A DNA stretch of 64,000 nt. Origin: JARRJS01 sp037388885 (GTDB lineage Bacteria > Gemmatimonadota > Gemmatimonadetes > Longimicrobiales > RSA9). The notes beneath the pieces were generated by a model. That model was not told the origin of the DNA. It ran no database searches and worked only from the letters and a program-made list of their open reading frames with translations. Position numbers and translations under genes: made by a program. The DNA is taken from positions 1-64,000 of the forward strand of contig JARRJS010000053.1 in the NCBI GenBank assembly GCA_037388885.1. Direction: 5' to 3'. Shown in pieces: positions 8,402 to 16,534 of this stretch; positions within the stretch are counted from its first letter, which is position 1; each line of letters starts with the position of its first letter.

Positions 8402-9246
8402 TGCGCTTTCTACCTGTGGGACTCGATATCCGGAACCGGGACTGCCTCGTGGTCGGCGGCGGACCGGTGGGCACCCGGAAGGCCATGACCCTGGCGCGGG
8501 CCGGTGCCCACGTGACCGTCGTCTCGCCCGAGGTCTCCAGCGAGCTGGCCGGCGAGATCGGCGCAGGCCGGATACGCTGGCTGAAGGAGCGGTTCCGGGC
8601 CGAGCACCTCGCCGGCGCGTTCCTGGCCGTCCTGGCGACCGATGACCCGGACCTGAACGCCGCGGCTGCCCGGCTCGCCACGCAGCAAGGTGCACTGACC
8701 TGCGATGCTTCGTCGGCCGGCGGCTCCCAGATCATTTTCGGCGCCCTGCTGGAGCGGGACGACGTGACCGTCGCCACGTTCACCGACGGGCGCAGTCCCG
8801 GCCGGGCCCGACAGCTACGGGACGCGATCGCGGGATTGTTGGCCGAAAAAGAGGCGGCGCAGTCGGAGCCGGTGGAGTGCAAGACCCTCCTGGTTCTGGT
8901 CGCCCATGGCAGCCGCAACCAGCGCTGGGGCATTCCTCTGGAGGCCCTGACGGCGTCCATCCGGGAGCAGATCAGCGGCTGCGCGGTGCAGTTGGCATAT
9001 GCCCAGTTCGCGTCGCCCGGGGTGCAGGATGTGGTAGCGGAGGCGGTCCGGGCGGGCGTCCACAAGATCTGTATGCTGCCCTTGTTCATGACGGCGGAGG
9101 GCCATGTGGATCGGGACATCCGACCCATGGTGGCGGACCTGCAAAGGACCTACCCGGCCATCGAGGTGGCCCTGCTGCCGCCGGTGGGGCAGCATGCGCA
9201 ATTCCAGCAAGTGTTGGTCGACATCGCGAAGGAGACCACGGCATGA
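8401..9246 (+). CDS. Fused precorrin-2 dehydrogenase / sirohydrochlorin ferrochelatase
   Basis: A 281-residue bifunctional enzyme that should oxidise precorrin-2 to sirohydrochlorin and insert iron to give sirohaem. Residues 1-150 are a SirC/Met8-type NAD domain (LVVGGGPVGTRKAMTLARAG, CDASSAGGSQIIFGALL). Residues ~160-281 are a CbiX/SirB-type single-domain chelatase with the metal-binding histidines in LVAHGSRNQRWG and AEGHVDRDI. This differs from CysG, where the dehydrogenase-chelatase is one domain fused to the methyltransferase. The ATG overlaps the previous stop. The end overlaps the next start by 4 bp (ATGA), so the sirohaem genes are translationally coupled. Confidence 0.85.
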   Translation: MRFLPVGLDIRNRDCLVVGGGPVGTRKAMTLARAGAHVTVVSPEVSSELAGEIGAGRIRWLKERFRAEHLAGAFLAVLATDDPDLNAAAARLATQQGALTCDASSAGGSQIIFGALLERDDVTVATFTDGRSPGRARQLRDAIAGLLAEKEAAQSEPVECKTLLVLVAHGSRNQRWGIPLEALTASIREQISGCAVQLAYAQFASPGVQDVVAEAVRAGVHKICMLPLFMTAEGHVDRDIRPMVADLQRTYPAIEVALLPPVGQHAQFQQVLVDIAKETTA

Positions 9247-10997
9247 TATCGAAGGGAAACGGACTCGTCGCGAACGACGGATCCGAACGTGCGGAAGGCC
9301 GCGACGCGGCCGCGACCGTTGGCAAGGTGTACCTGGTGGGAGCCGGACCGGGCGATCCGGGTCTGCTGACGCTGCGGGGCGTGGAATGCCTGCGCCGCGC
9401 CGACGTCGTGCTCTACGACTACCTGGCCAACCCGACCCTGGTGCAGCATGCGCCCGATGGCGCCGAGCTGATCCGGCTGGGCCACCACAGCGCCGGCCGC
9501 AACCTGACGCCGGACCAGATCACGGATCTCATGGTCCGAGCGGCACTGGCGGGCCGGACGGTCGTGCGCCTGAAGGGGGGTGACCCGTCGATCTTCGCCC
9601 GCGGAGCCGACGAAGCGGGTGCGCTGCGTCAGGCGGGCATTCCCTTCGAGATCGTGCCCGGCATCACGTCGGGCCTGGCCGTGGCCGCGCTGGCGGAGAT
9701 CCCCCTCACCCACCACGAGGACGCGTCCGCGGTGGCGCTGGTGACCGGCCGGGAGCGGGCGTGCAAGGAGGAATCGCACCTGGACTACGCCGCACTGGCG
9801 GCGTTCCCGGGAACGCTCGTGTTCTACATGGGCGTACGGAGCGCCGGGTGCTGGAGCCGGGCCCTCATGGAGCACGGTCGGCCGCCGGACACGCCCGTGG
9901 CCATCGTGCGCTGGTGCGGCCGGGCCGGGCAGCAGACGGTGCGCTGCACGCTGGAGACCGTCGAGGACGTGGCGGCCGCCCTGCGTCCGCCCGCCATCTT
10001 CGTCGTGGGCAAGGTGGTGGCCCGCACGCCGTGCCTGTCCTGGTTCGAGTCGCGCCCGCTGTTCGGCACGACCGTGCTCGTGGCTGGCTCCGCGCACACG
10101 GCGGAGCGCCTGCGGCAACGCCTGTGCGAGAGGGGCGCCGAGGTGCTGGTGCAGCCGGTCATCCGCATCGTCGACCCGCCCGACTGGTCGCCGGTGGACG
10201 CCACGCTGCGGCAGCTCGACCGCTACGACTGGCTGGTCTTCCCCAGCCCCAACGCCGTGGACCGGCTCATGAGCCGGCTGCTCGAGCATGGCGGGGACGC
10301 CCGCCGACTCGCCGGCGTCAAGCTGGCGGCCCTGGGCGCCGGTACCGCCGATCGCCTGGCCCACTACCATCTGAAGGCCGATGTCGTGCCCGGGAGCTAC
10401 CACCCGACCCTCGTGGCTCGCACCCTCGTGCAAGGACTGATACGGCCTCGGTTCCTGCTGGCCCGCGCCCACGGAGACCGGCCGTCGCTGGCGGGGGCGC
10501 TGGTGGCGGCAGGCGCGCGCGTGGAGCAGATCGAGGTCTATGCGACGGAAGACGTGGGTACGCCGGACGACGACGTCGCCCGGGCGCTCGCCGAAGGAGA
10601 GGTGGACTGGATCGCGGTCACCAGCGTGGCCACCGCGCGCTCCCTGGTGCGGCTCCACGGGCCGAACCTGGAGACCGCACGTCTCGCCAGCATCAGTCCG
10701 CTGACGACCGCGGCGCTCCAGGAGCTGGGTTGCTCCGCGGACGCCGAAGCCATGCCGGCCACCGTGGACGGCCTGGTGGACGCCATCACCGACGCCGTGG
10801 ACCCGGGCAAGCACGGCGCGGCCCCCGCCGCCGCTGCGCAGCGGAAAGCTGCGTCGCGGGCGACACGAAGCGGAACGACGGACCAGTCCTCCACGGATGA
10901 GGCGGCGGAGCCCGCGGCGGCAGAGCAGGCGTCGTCGTCCCAGGCCGTGCCGGCCACACAGGAGCCCCTGACCATCGCACCCCGGGGTTCGCCATGA
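9243..10997 (+). CDS. cobA-hemD: Fused uroporphyrinogen III methyltransferase / uroporphyrinogen III synthase
   Basis: A 584-residue fusion. Residues ~27-270 are the SUMT/CobA domain (VYLVGAGPGDPGLLTLRG, RLKGGDPSIFARG, VPGITSGLA), which makes precorrin-2 from uroporphyrinogen III. Residues ~280-535 are a HemD domain (FPSPNAVDRLMSRL, ARAHGDRPSLAGAL, DWIAVTSVATARSLV), which closes hydroxymethylbilane to uroporphyrinogen III. With the upstream fused enzyme this completes the branch from hydroxymethylbilane to sirohaem. A ~50-residue Ala/Ser/Thr/Gln-rich tail follows the HemD domain and is not part of either enzyme. The start (ATGA) overlaps the previous gene, and the stop overlaps the next. Confidence 0.92.
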   Translation: MISKGNGLVANDGSERAEGRDAAATVGKVYLVGAGPGDPGLLTLRGVECLRRADVVLYDYLANPTLVQHAPDGAELIRLGHHSAGRNLTPDQITDLMVRAALAGRTVVRLKGGDPSIFARGADEAGALRQAGIPFEIVPGITSGLAVAALAEIPLTHHEDASAVALVTGRERACKEESHLDYAALAAFPGTLVFYMGVRSAGCWSRALMEHGRPPDTPVAIVRWCGRAGQQTVRCTLETVEDVAAALRPPAIFVVGKVVARTPCLSWFESRPLFGTTVLVAGSAHTAERLRQRLCERGAEVLVQPVIRIVDPPDWSPVDATLRQLDRYDWLVFPSPNAVDRLMSRLLEHGGDARRLAGVKLAALGAGTADRLAHYHLKADVVPGSYHPTLVARTLVQGLIRPRFLLARAHGDRPSLAGALVAAGARVEQIEVYATEDVGTPDDDVARALAEGEVDWIAVTSVATARSLVRLHGPNLETARLASISPLTTAALQELGCSADAEAMPATVDGLVDAITDAVDPGKHGAAPAAAAQRKAASRATRSGTTDQSSTDEAAEPAAAEQASSSQAVPATQEPLTIAPRGSP

Positions 10998-12499
10998 GCC
11001 AGATCATCTGTGTGTCGAGGGGCTCGCTCTCCCGCGGCAAGGAGCTGGCGGAGCACCTGTCACGCAAGCTGGACTACCCCGTGCTGAGTCGCGAAGACCT
11101 CATCGAGGCGGCCATCAAAGACGGCATCCAGGTGGGGAAGCTCGAGACGAGCATGATGAAACCTCGGGCGTTCACCGAGCGACTGGCGCGGGAGCGCGAC
11201 CACTACCTGGCGTTCTGCACCGCGTACCTGTGCGACCGGGCCATGGAGGGCCCCCTGATCTACCACGGCCGCACCGGGCACCTGCTGCTGCGCGGCGTCA
11301 GCCACCTCATGCGGGTGCGGGTGGTGGCGGAGGAAGAGTACCGCATCGCCGCCACCATGCGGAAGCTGAACGTCGGGCGCGAACAGGCCCAGCGATACCT
11401 GGATGCCGTCGAGGAGGACCGCCGCAACTGGGCTCGCTCCATGTACGGCGTGTCCTGGGAGGATGCATCCCAGTACGACGTGATCGTGAACGTGGAGCGC
11501 ATGAGCGTCCAGAACGCCGCCTCGGCGCTCGTGGGCATGAGCCAGCTGCCGGACTTCCAGATGACGCCCGCGTCCCGCAAGGCCATGGAGGACCTGCGCC
11601 TGGGGGCACGGGCCCGTCTGCGCCTGGCCCGGGACGCGCGCACGGCCCGCGCCGCCTTCTCCGTCCGTGCGCACGACGGGGTGGTCACCGTTACGTACCT
11701 GCCCCACGACGCGGATGCAGCCCGGGACATCCCGCAGGCGCTGGCCGGGCTGGACGGTGTGCAGGACCTGCGCGCAACCATGGCCGCGACCACCATCCTG
11801 TGGGTGCAGGAAGCGTTCGACGCGGCATCGGAGACGTTCCAGGAGGTGGTGGAGATCGCGCGCAAGTGGAATGCCGCGGTGGAGCTGGTTCGTTATACGT
11901 CTGCGGTCGAGGAGGACGCGGAGCCGTCGGAAGGCATCGTCGAGACCGAGGCCGACACGGCCGTGGCGGGCATCGAAGACGATGTCGACGAGGTCGCCGA
12001 TACCAGCGGCCTCAAAGCCACCCTGGACGAGCTGGCTCGCGTCGGCAAGGCGGGGGGCGGACGGTACGTGCACGGAGAGCGGCGTAGCCTGGTGGCGTCG
12101 TGCTGCGGCGCCGTCTCCTACTCCCTCGTCGTGCTGGGCAACCTGTTCCTGAACAAGGACCAGGCCGCCCGCGTGCGGTTCACCCGCGAGCTGCAGGAGT
12201 CCCTGGCCAGCCGGCTGCGCGTGCCGGTGGTGACGACGAACGAGTTGAAGAGCCAGTATCTGTTCGGGCGGCGCGACCTGGTCCGCCTCGCGGGCTTCCT
12301 GGCGTTGGTCATCGCCCTGTACCTGCTGGTGTTGTCGAACCAGGAGCCGATCCTGGCGTTCCTGTTCGGCAGCTGGTCCGGCGGGGGCTGGACGACCCGG
12401 CTGATCGTCGCGGTCGCCGTGTTCAGTTTCGTGCCCATCGTTGCCTACTCCTACGGGAGCGTGGCGCGGTCGGTGATGAAGCTCATCAAGATGGAGTGA
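10994..12499 (+). CDS. Cytidylate-kinase-like family protein 3 with C-terminal membrane domain
   Basis: A 501-residue third paralogue. Residues 1-205 match the kinase-like domain (QIICVSRGSLSRGKELAEHL, LIYHGRTGHLLLRG). A middle region (~220-300, beginning FSVRAHDGVVTVTY) resembles the BON-like part of copy 2. An acidic linker (~305-340) follows, then a conserved-looking block (VHGERRSLVASCCGAVSYSL). Two membrane helices near 428-447 and 463-483 end in a basic tail (SVARSVMKLIKME). The kinase part should face the cytoplasm. Function is unknown. The start overlaps the sirohaem gene by 4 bp, tying it to the same operon. Confidence 0.72.
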   Translation: MSQIICVSRGSLSRGKELAEHLSRKLDYPVLSREDLIEAAIKDGIQVGKLETSMMKPRAFTERLARERDHYLAFCTAYLCDRAMEGPLIYHGRTGHLLLRGVSHLMRVRVVAEEEYRIAATMRKLNVGREQAQRYLDAVEEDRRNWARSMYGVSWEDASQYDVIVNVERMSVQNAASALVGMSQLPDFQMTPASRKAMEDLRLGARARLRLARDARTARAAFSVRAHDGVVTVTYLPHDADAARDIPQALAGLDGVQDLRATMAATTILWVQEAFDAASETFQEVVEIARKWNAAVELVRYTSAVEEDAEPSEGIVETEADTAVAGIEDDVDEVADTSGLKATLDELARVGKAGGGRYVHGERRSLVASCCGAVSYSLVVLGNLFLNKDQAARVRFTRELQESLASRLRVPVVTTNELKSQYLFGRRDLVRLAGFLALVIALYLLVLSNQEPILAFLFGSWSGGGWTTRLIVAVAVFSFVPIVAYSYGSVARSVMKLIKME

Positions 12500-12523
12500 G
12501 GGCGCCTCGAAAAGGACGCACCA

Positions 12524-13615
12524 ATGGGAACGGAATTCCTTTACGAGCATTTCGTTCGGATCGATTTCTGGTCGGCGGTGCAGGTCGTGGTGCTGGGCAT
12601 CGTGGGAGGCGTTCTCTCGGGCTTCATCGGCAGCGGCGGCGCTTTCTTCATGACGCCGGGCATGATGAACCTGGGGGTCCCCGGCGTGGTGGCGGTGGGC
12701 AGCAACATCACGCACAAGTTCGGCAAGGCGATGATAGGCTCGCGCAAGCACAGCGAGCTGGGCAACGTCGACAAACGGCTGGGCGCCTTCCTGATCGCGA
12801 CGTCGTTCATCGGCATCCGCATCGCCGTGTGGATCAACAGCACCCTGTTCGAAGGCGGCGGCGACGGACACGGGACCGGCGGGTCGGCGGCGGCCGACCT
12901 GTACATCAGCCTGGTGTTCGTCTGCATCCTGTCCCTGGTCGCCATCTCGATGCTGCGTGACGCCCTCCGCGGGCGCGGCCAGGACGAGGTGGGGCCATCC
13001 ATGCGCATCGCGAACCTCATCGGGCGGCTGCATCTGCCACCCTACATCCACTTCCGCACGGCGGATGTGCGGGTGTCGCTGTGGATCCTCATGATCGTCG
13101 GCCTCGCCACCGGCTACCTCGCCGGCACCATCGGAGTGGGCGGCTTCATCGGCGTGCCGGCCATGATCTACGTCTTCGGCATGCCCACGGCCGTGGCGGC
13201 GGGGACCGAGCTCTACCTGGCCATGTTCATGGGTGGGTGGGGCGCGCTCAACTACGCGTTCCAGGGCTTCGTCGACATCCGCCTGACCATGCTGCTGTAC
13301 CTGGGCTCACTCATGGGCATCTACATTGGCGTCTATGGCACGAAGGTGGTGAAGGAGATCGTGATCCGCGTGGTAACGGGCGTGGTCATCCTGCTGTGCG
13401 TGGTGAGCCGGGCTGTCGCCATCCCGGCATATCTGCGACAGCTGGCCTGGATCGACATGGACCCCTCCTGGGATGCATATTTCAATATGGCGAGCAAGAT
13501 CATGCTGTTCGCGGCTGGCCTGTCCGGCTGCGGCCTGATCCTTTTCCACGTCATCCGTTCGTACCGGCAGCGGCTGCGCATGCAGCAACGGCTCACGGAG
13601 GCGCGTGCGGCCTGA
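12524..13615 (+). CDS. TauE/SafE-family anion permease 2
   Basis: A 363-residue inner-membrane protein with about eight helices. The start at ATG 12524 follows an AAGGA site. The two TauE repeats are visible (GIVGGVLSGFIGSGGAFFMTP and GYLAGTIGVGGFIGVPAMI). A ~20-residue Gly/His/Asp-rich insertion (GGGDGHGTGG) sits in a loop near residue 112. It is clearly diverged from the first permease (6967), so the two probably carry different substrates or work in opposite directions. Candidates are sulfite, sulfate, thiosulfate or a sulfonate. It lies 24 bp behind the third kinase-like gene. Confidence 0.85.
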   Translation: MGTEFLYEHFVRIDFWSAVQVVVLGIVGGVLSGFIGSGGAFFMTPGMMNLGVPGVVAVGSNITHKFGKAMIGSRKHSELGNVDKRLGAFLIATSFIGIRIAVWINSTLFEGGGDGHGTGGSAAADLYISLVFVCILSLVAISMLRDALRGRGQDEVGPSMRIANLIGRLHLPPYIHFRTADVRVSLWILMIVGLATGYLAGTIGVGGFIGVPAMIYVFGMPTAVAAGTELYLAMFMGGWGALNYAFQGFVDIRLTMLLYLGSLMGIYIGVYGTKVVKEIVIRVVTGVVILLCVVSRAVAIPAYLRQLAWIDMDPSWDAYFNMASKIMLFAAGLSGCGLILFHVIRSYRQRLRMQQRLTEARAA

Positions 13616-13650
13616 GGCGGGCGCGCTGAACCCATGGAAGGACGGCCAGC

Positions 13651-14247
13651 ATGGGGGACATGAAGAAGAAGATCGAAGACTGGATGGTGCGGGTCTCGTT
13701 CGCCGAGGTGGGCGCCCCCGATCAGGGGTTCCAGGTCACCGGCATGGAATGGGACCACAAAAGCAAGCTGGCGTTGGAGCGACTGCGGATCGTGCGCAGC
13801 GAGATCGAGTCCGGCAGGCGGACGGAGGGCGACATGGCCGAAGAAGAAGGTGGGTCGGGTGGCGGCGAGCTGAGCCTGATGGTCATCGACGACGAGCCCA
13901 TCGTCGGCAAGCGGTTGAAGCCGGCGCTGGAGAAGTCCGGCTTCACGGTGGAGTGCTTCGAGGCACCGGCGGCGGCCATGGCGCGGCTGGCGGAGAAGGA
14001 GTTCGACATCGTGGTCACGGACCTGCGCATGGAGGGCATGGACGGGATCCAGATCCTGGAGCACATCATGGAACACTGCCCTCGCACGCGTGTCGTGCTC
14101 ATCACGGGCTACGCAACGGTGGAAGTGGCGCGTGAGGCCCTGGTCAAGGGCGCATTCGACTTCATTTCCAAACCGTTCAAGCCCAACGACCTGAGGGCGG
14201 TGATCAACAAGGCGGCCCTGTCTCTCGGGTACAAAGCAGTGACCTGA
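13651..14247 (+). CDS. Response regulator, receiver domain with novel N-terminal extension
   Basis: A 198-residue protein. Residues ~75-195 are a receiver domain with the acidic pair (VIDDEP), phospho-acceptor Asp124 (VVTDLRM), the Thr/Ser site (LITGYA) and the Lys (FISKPF). It has no output domain. The first ~70 residues (MGDMKKKIEDWMVRVSFAEV and onward) form an unrecognised helical region with an acidic, Gly-rich linker. It is paired with the histidine kinase starting 13 bp downstream and lies at the end of the dsr operon. It may act by protein-protein contact or as a phosphorelay intermediate. Confidence 0.85.
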   Translation: MGDMKKKIEDWMVRVSFAEVGAPDQGFQVTGMEWDHKSKLALERLRIVRSEIESGRRTEGDMAEEEGGSGGGELSLMVIDDEPIVGKRLKPALEKSGFTVECFEAPAAAMARLAEKEFDIVVTDLRMEGMDGIQILEHIMEHCPRTRVVLITGYATVEVAREALVKGAFDFISKPFKPNDLRAVINKAALSLGYKAVT

Positions 14248-14260
14248 AGGCAGGGACCCG

Positions 14261-15772
14261 TTGGCGCCCCCGGACGACGCCGCCACCCTGGGTGCGGTGG
14301 CGGAAAAAGCTCAGCGAGCCCTGCGAGACAGACCGCGTCTCTCCATCCGCGCGCGCCTGACGGCCGGGCTGAGTGTCTGGTTCCTGCTCAGCCTGGCCCT
14401 CACCGTGGTCTCCATCATGCTCATCGGCCGGGTCCAGGCCAAGCTGCGCATTCTGGCCGCCGTCGACCGCTACACCTTCGAGATCCAGCAGGCCCGGCGA
14501 TTCGAGAAGAACTTCTTCCTCTACCATACCAACCTCCAGGACGCCCTGGACCAGGTGCACGCGGCCCAGGACATCCTGGCCCGGAACCGGGAGAGCATGG
14601 CCTCCGTCATCGGCGCGGTGGCGGTGGGGACCATGAGCGAGCGCGTGGGCAGCTACGAGCAATTGCTGGTGCGCCTCCAGGGGCTCGATTCGATGGCAAA
14701 CGCCTCGCTCGGCGACATCGAGGCGGAGCTGCGATTGCACGGCGCGGAGATGGTGACTGCGGCGGAAGACCTGGCCACGCAGGAACGGAATTCAGTGGCA
14801 GCCATGCTCGTGGCGGCCCAGCGCATCGCCATCGTGTTCCTGGGCGTGCTGCTGTTGCTCATCCTGTTGCTGGCAACCTTCATTGCCCGCCAGATGCTGG
14901 CACCGCTCAACCGTATCATGCTGGCCACGCGCCGCATCGCGGAGGGCGACCTCACGCCGATCACGCCCAGACGCAAATACCACGACGAGTTCTCCGAGCT
15001 GGCCACCGCCGTGAACTACATGCTCCATGAGCTCGTGCGTCGCCAGCAGCTCCTCGTGCAGAGCCACAAGCTCAAAGCCATCGGCACACTGACCGCCGGC
15101 GTGGCCCACGAGCTGAACAACCCCATCAACAACCTCATGTTGACCGCGGCGGCCCTCGAGGAGGACTACGCCGACCTGGACGACGCCCAGCGCATGGAGC
15201 TGGTGACGGACCTGGTCAGCGAGTCGGAGCGGGCCCGGGACATCGTGCGCAACCTCCTCGACTTCGCCCGTGAAAGCGAGGTGGAGCTGGCCGCGCTGGA
15301 TGTCGAGCACATCATCGGCGAGACGCTCCAGCTGGCGGCCAACCACGTGAAGCTGGCGGGTGTGAAGGTGCGGGGTGAGGTGGAGGAGAACATGCCCGCC
15401 GTCTACGGCGACCGCCACCAGCTCACGCAGGTGTTCCTCAACCTGGTGCTGAACGCCCTGGACGCCATGCCCGGCGGCGGCACCCTCACCATCTGCGTCG
15501 AGAAGTCCGACGACCGCAATTTCGTGAACGTTTCGTTCGCCGATACCGGCGTCGGTATTCCGGAGACTGCCCTCGACCGCATCTTCGATCCGTTTTTCAG
15601 CACCAAGAAGCAGGCGAAGGGCACAGGCTTGGGGCTCAGCGTGTCCCTGGGGATCATCAAGCAACACGGCGGGGACATCCGGGTGGAAAGCGAGGTCGGC
15701 AAGGGCACCGTGTTCACCATTTCCCTGCCGGCTTCTCAGGTCCCGGCACGCATGGAGAGCGTGGTGCCCTGA
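14261..15772 (+). CDS. Membrane sensor histidine kinase
   Basis: A 503-residue kinase. TTG 14261 is the most upstream in-frame start and lies 13 bp after the response regulator. The exact start is uncertain. Two membrane helices (about 38-58 and 188-208) enclose a ~130-residue helical periplasmic sensor, followed by HAMP, dimerisation/phospho-acceptor (His283 in GVAHELNNP) and ATPase domains (N-box NLVLNALDAMPGG, then DTGVGIPETAL and GTGLGLSVSLG). It should phosphorylate the adjacent receiver protein. The signal sensed is not evident, and no haem or PAS motif is seen. Its operon position suggests sensing of a sulfur compound or redox state. Confidence 0.88.
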   Translation: MAPPDDAATLGAVAEKAQRALRDRPRLSIRARLTAGLSVWFLLSLALTVVSIMLIGRVQAKLRILAAVDRYTFEIQQARRFEKNFFLYHTNLQDALDQVHAAQDILARNRESMASVIGAVAVGTMSERVGSYEQLLVRLQGLDSMANASLGDIEAELRLHGAEMVTAAEDLATQERNSVAAMLVAAQRIAIVFLGVLLLLILLLATFIARQMLAPLNRIMLATRRIAEGDLTPITPRRKYHDEFSELATAVNYMLHELVRRQQLLVQSHKLKAIGTLTAGVAHELNNPINNLMLTAAALEEDYADLDDAQRMELVTDLVSESERARDIVRNLLDFARESEVELAALDVEHIIGETLQLAANHVKLAGVKVRGEVEENMPAVYGDRHQLTQVFLNLVLNALDAMPGGGTLTICVEKSDDRNFVNVSFADTGVGIPETALDRIFDPFFSTKKQAKGTGLGLSVSLGIIKQHGGDIRVESEVGKGTVFTISLPASQVPARMESVVP

Positions 15773-15842
15773 TTGCGGACCGACAACCGCGGACCGACGA
15801 CCGCCGTCGGGTCGGGTCATCGGTCGCCGCGCGCCACCGAAG

Positions 15843-16409
15843 CTATGCCGCTTCCCGCTCCTGTTCCTCCGTCTGCTTCACCGCCTGCACGTCGAGCTCG
15901 ATGTTCACCTCGTTACCCACGAGAACGCCGCCCGTCTCCAGCGCCTTGTTCCATGTCAGACCCCATTCCCGCCGATCGATCTTCGTGCTCGCGCTGAAGC
16001 CTGCTCGCTCACCGCCCCACGGGTCCTGGCCACGACCTTCGTACGTCGCCTCCAACGTCACCTCACGCGCCGTGCCACGGATCGTCAGGTCCCCGACCAC
16101 CTGGAATCGGTCGCCCGGTTCCGTCGGCGATCCCTCGACCCGCTTGGACTTGAACGTCAGCTTCGGATGATTCTCCACATCCAGGAAGTCCGCGCTGCGC
16201 AGGTGAGCGTCCCGGTCCGCCACCCCCGTATCGATGCTCGCCGCGTCGATCTCCACTTCCACCCGCGACCGATCCGGATGCTCCTCGTCCACTTCGATTG
16301 CGCCGGTTAGATCCTTGAAGTGCCCGCGAACCGTCGTGAACATCATGTGCTTCGCCGTAAACTCCGTGTTCGTGTGTGCAGGATCCATGCGCCACGTCTC
16401 GCTCGCCAT
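15843..16409 (-). CDS. YceI-family lipid-binding-like protein
   Basis: A 188-residue protein of the YceI family (lipocalin-like barrel binding isoprenoid or lipid ligands). The family hallmarks are WRMDPAHTNTEFTAKHMMF at the start, GHFKDLTGAIEVD, the SADFLDVENHPKLTFKS block, GDLTIRGTAREVTLEATYEG, and the ending GNEVNIELDVQAVKQ. ATG 16409 is preceded by a GGAGGAG site. There is no signal peptide, so this copy is probably cytoplasmic, unlike E. coli YceI. Upstream lies a short inverted repeat that may be its operator. It stands alone downstream of the decarboxylase-like pair. Confidence 0.88.
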   Translation of the reverse strand: MASETWRMDPAHTNTEFTAKHMMFTTVRGHFKDLTGAIEVDEEHPDRSRVEVEIDAASIDTGVADRDAHLRSADFLDVENHPKLTFKSKRVEGSPTEPGDRFQVVGDLTIRGTAREVTLEATYEGRGQDPWGGERAGFSASTKIDRREWGLTWNKALETGGVLVGNEVNIELDVQAVKQTEEQEREAA

Positions 16410-16474
16410 ATGCTCCTCTCCTCCGCTGTTGCCGTTCGGGCCTGCCGCCCGTATGCAAAGGGCGTTTCTAGTTT

Positions 16475-16488
16475 TCTCATTACTGAGA
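16475..16488 (-). promoter_or_regulatory. Inverted repeat upstream of the YceI gene
   Basis: TCTCA-TTAC-TGAGA is a perfect 5-bp inverted repeat with a 4-nt spacer, in the only AT-rich patch upstream of the YceI start. It could be a repressor site overlapping the promoter. No matching regulator is identified. Confidence 0.3.
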
Positions 16489-16534
16489 TATTGCAAGCCG
16501 CATGCCGGGATCCCGGGATCGGACACCGGCGGGC

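Noticed and set aside
11060..13051. A 663-codon minus-strand open frame
   Set aside because: Antisense to the third kinase-like gene and the second TauE gene; no recognisable motif.
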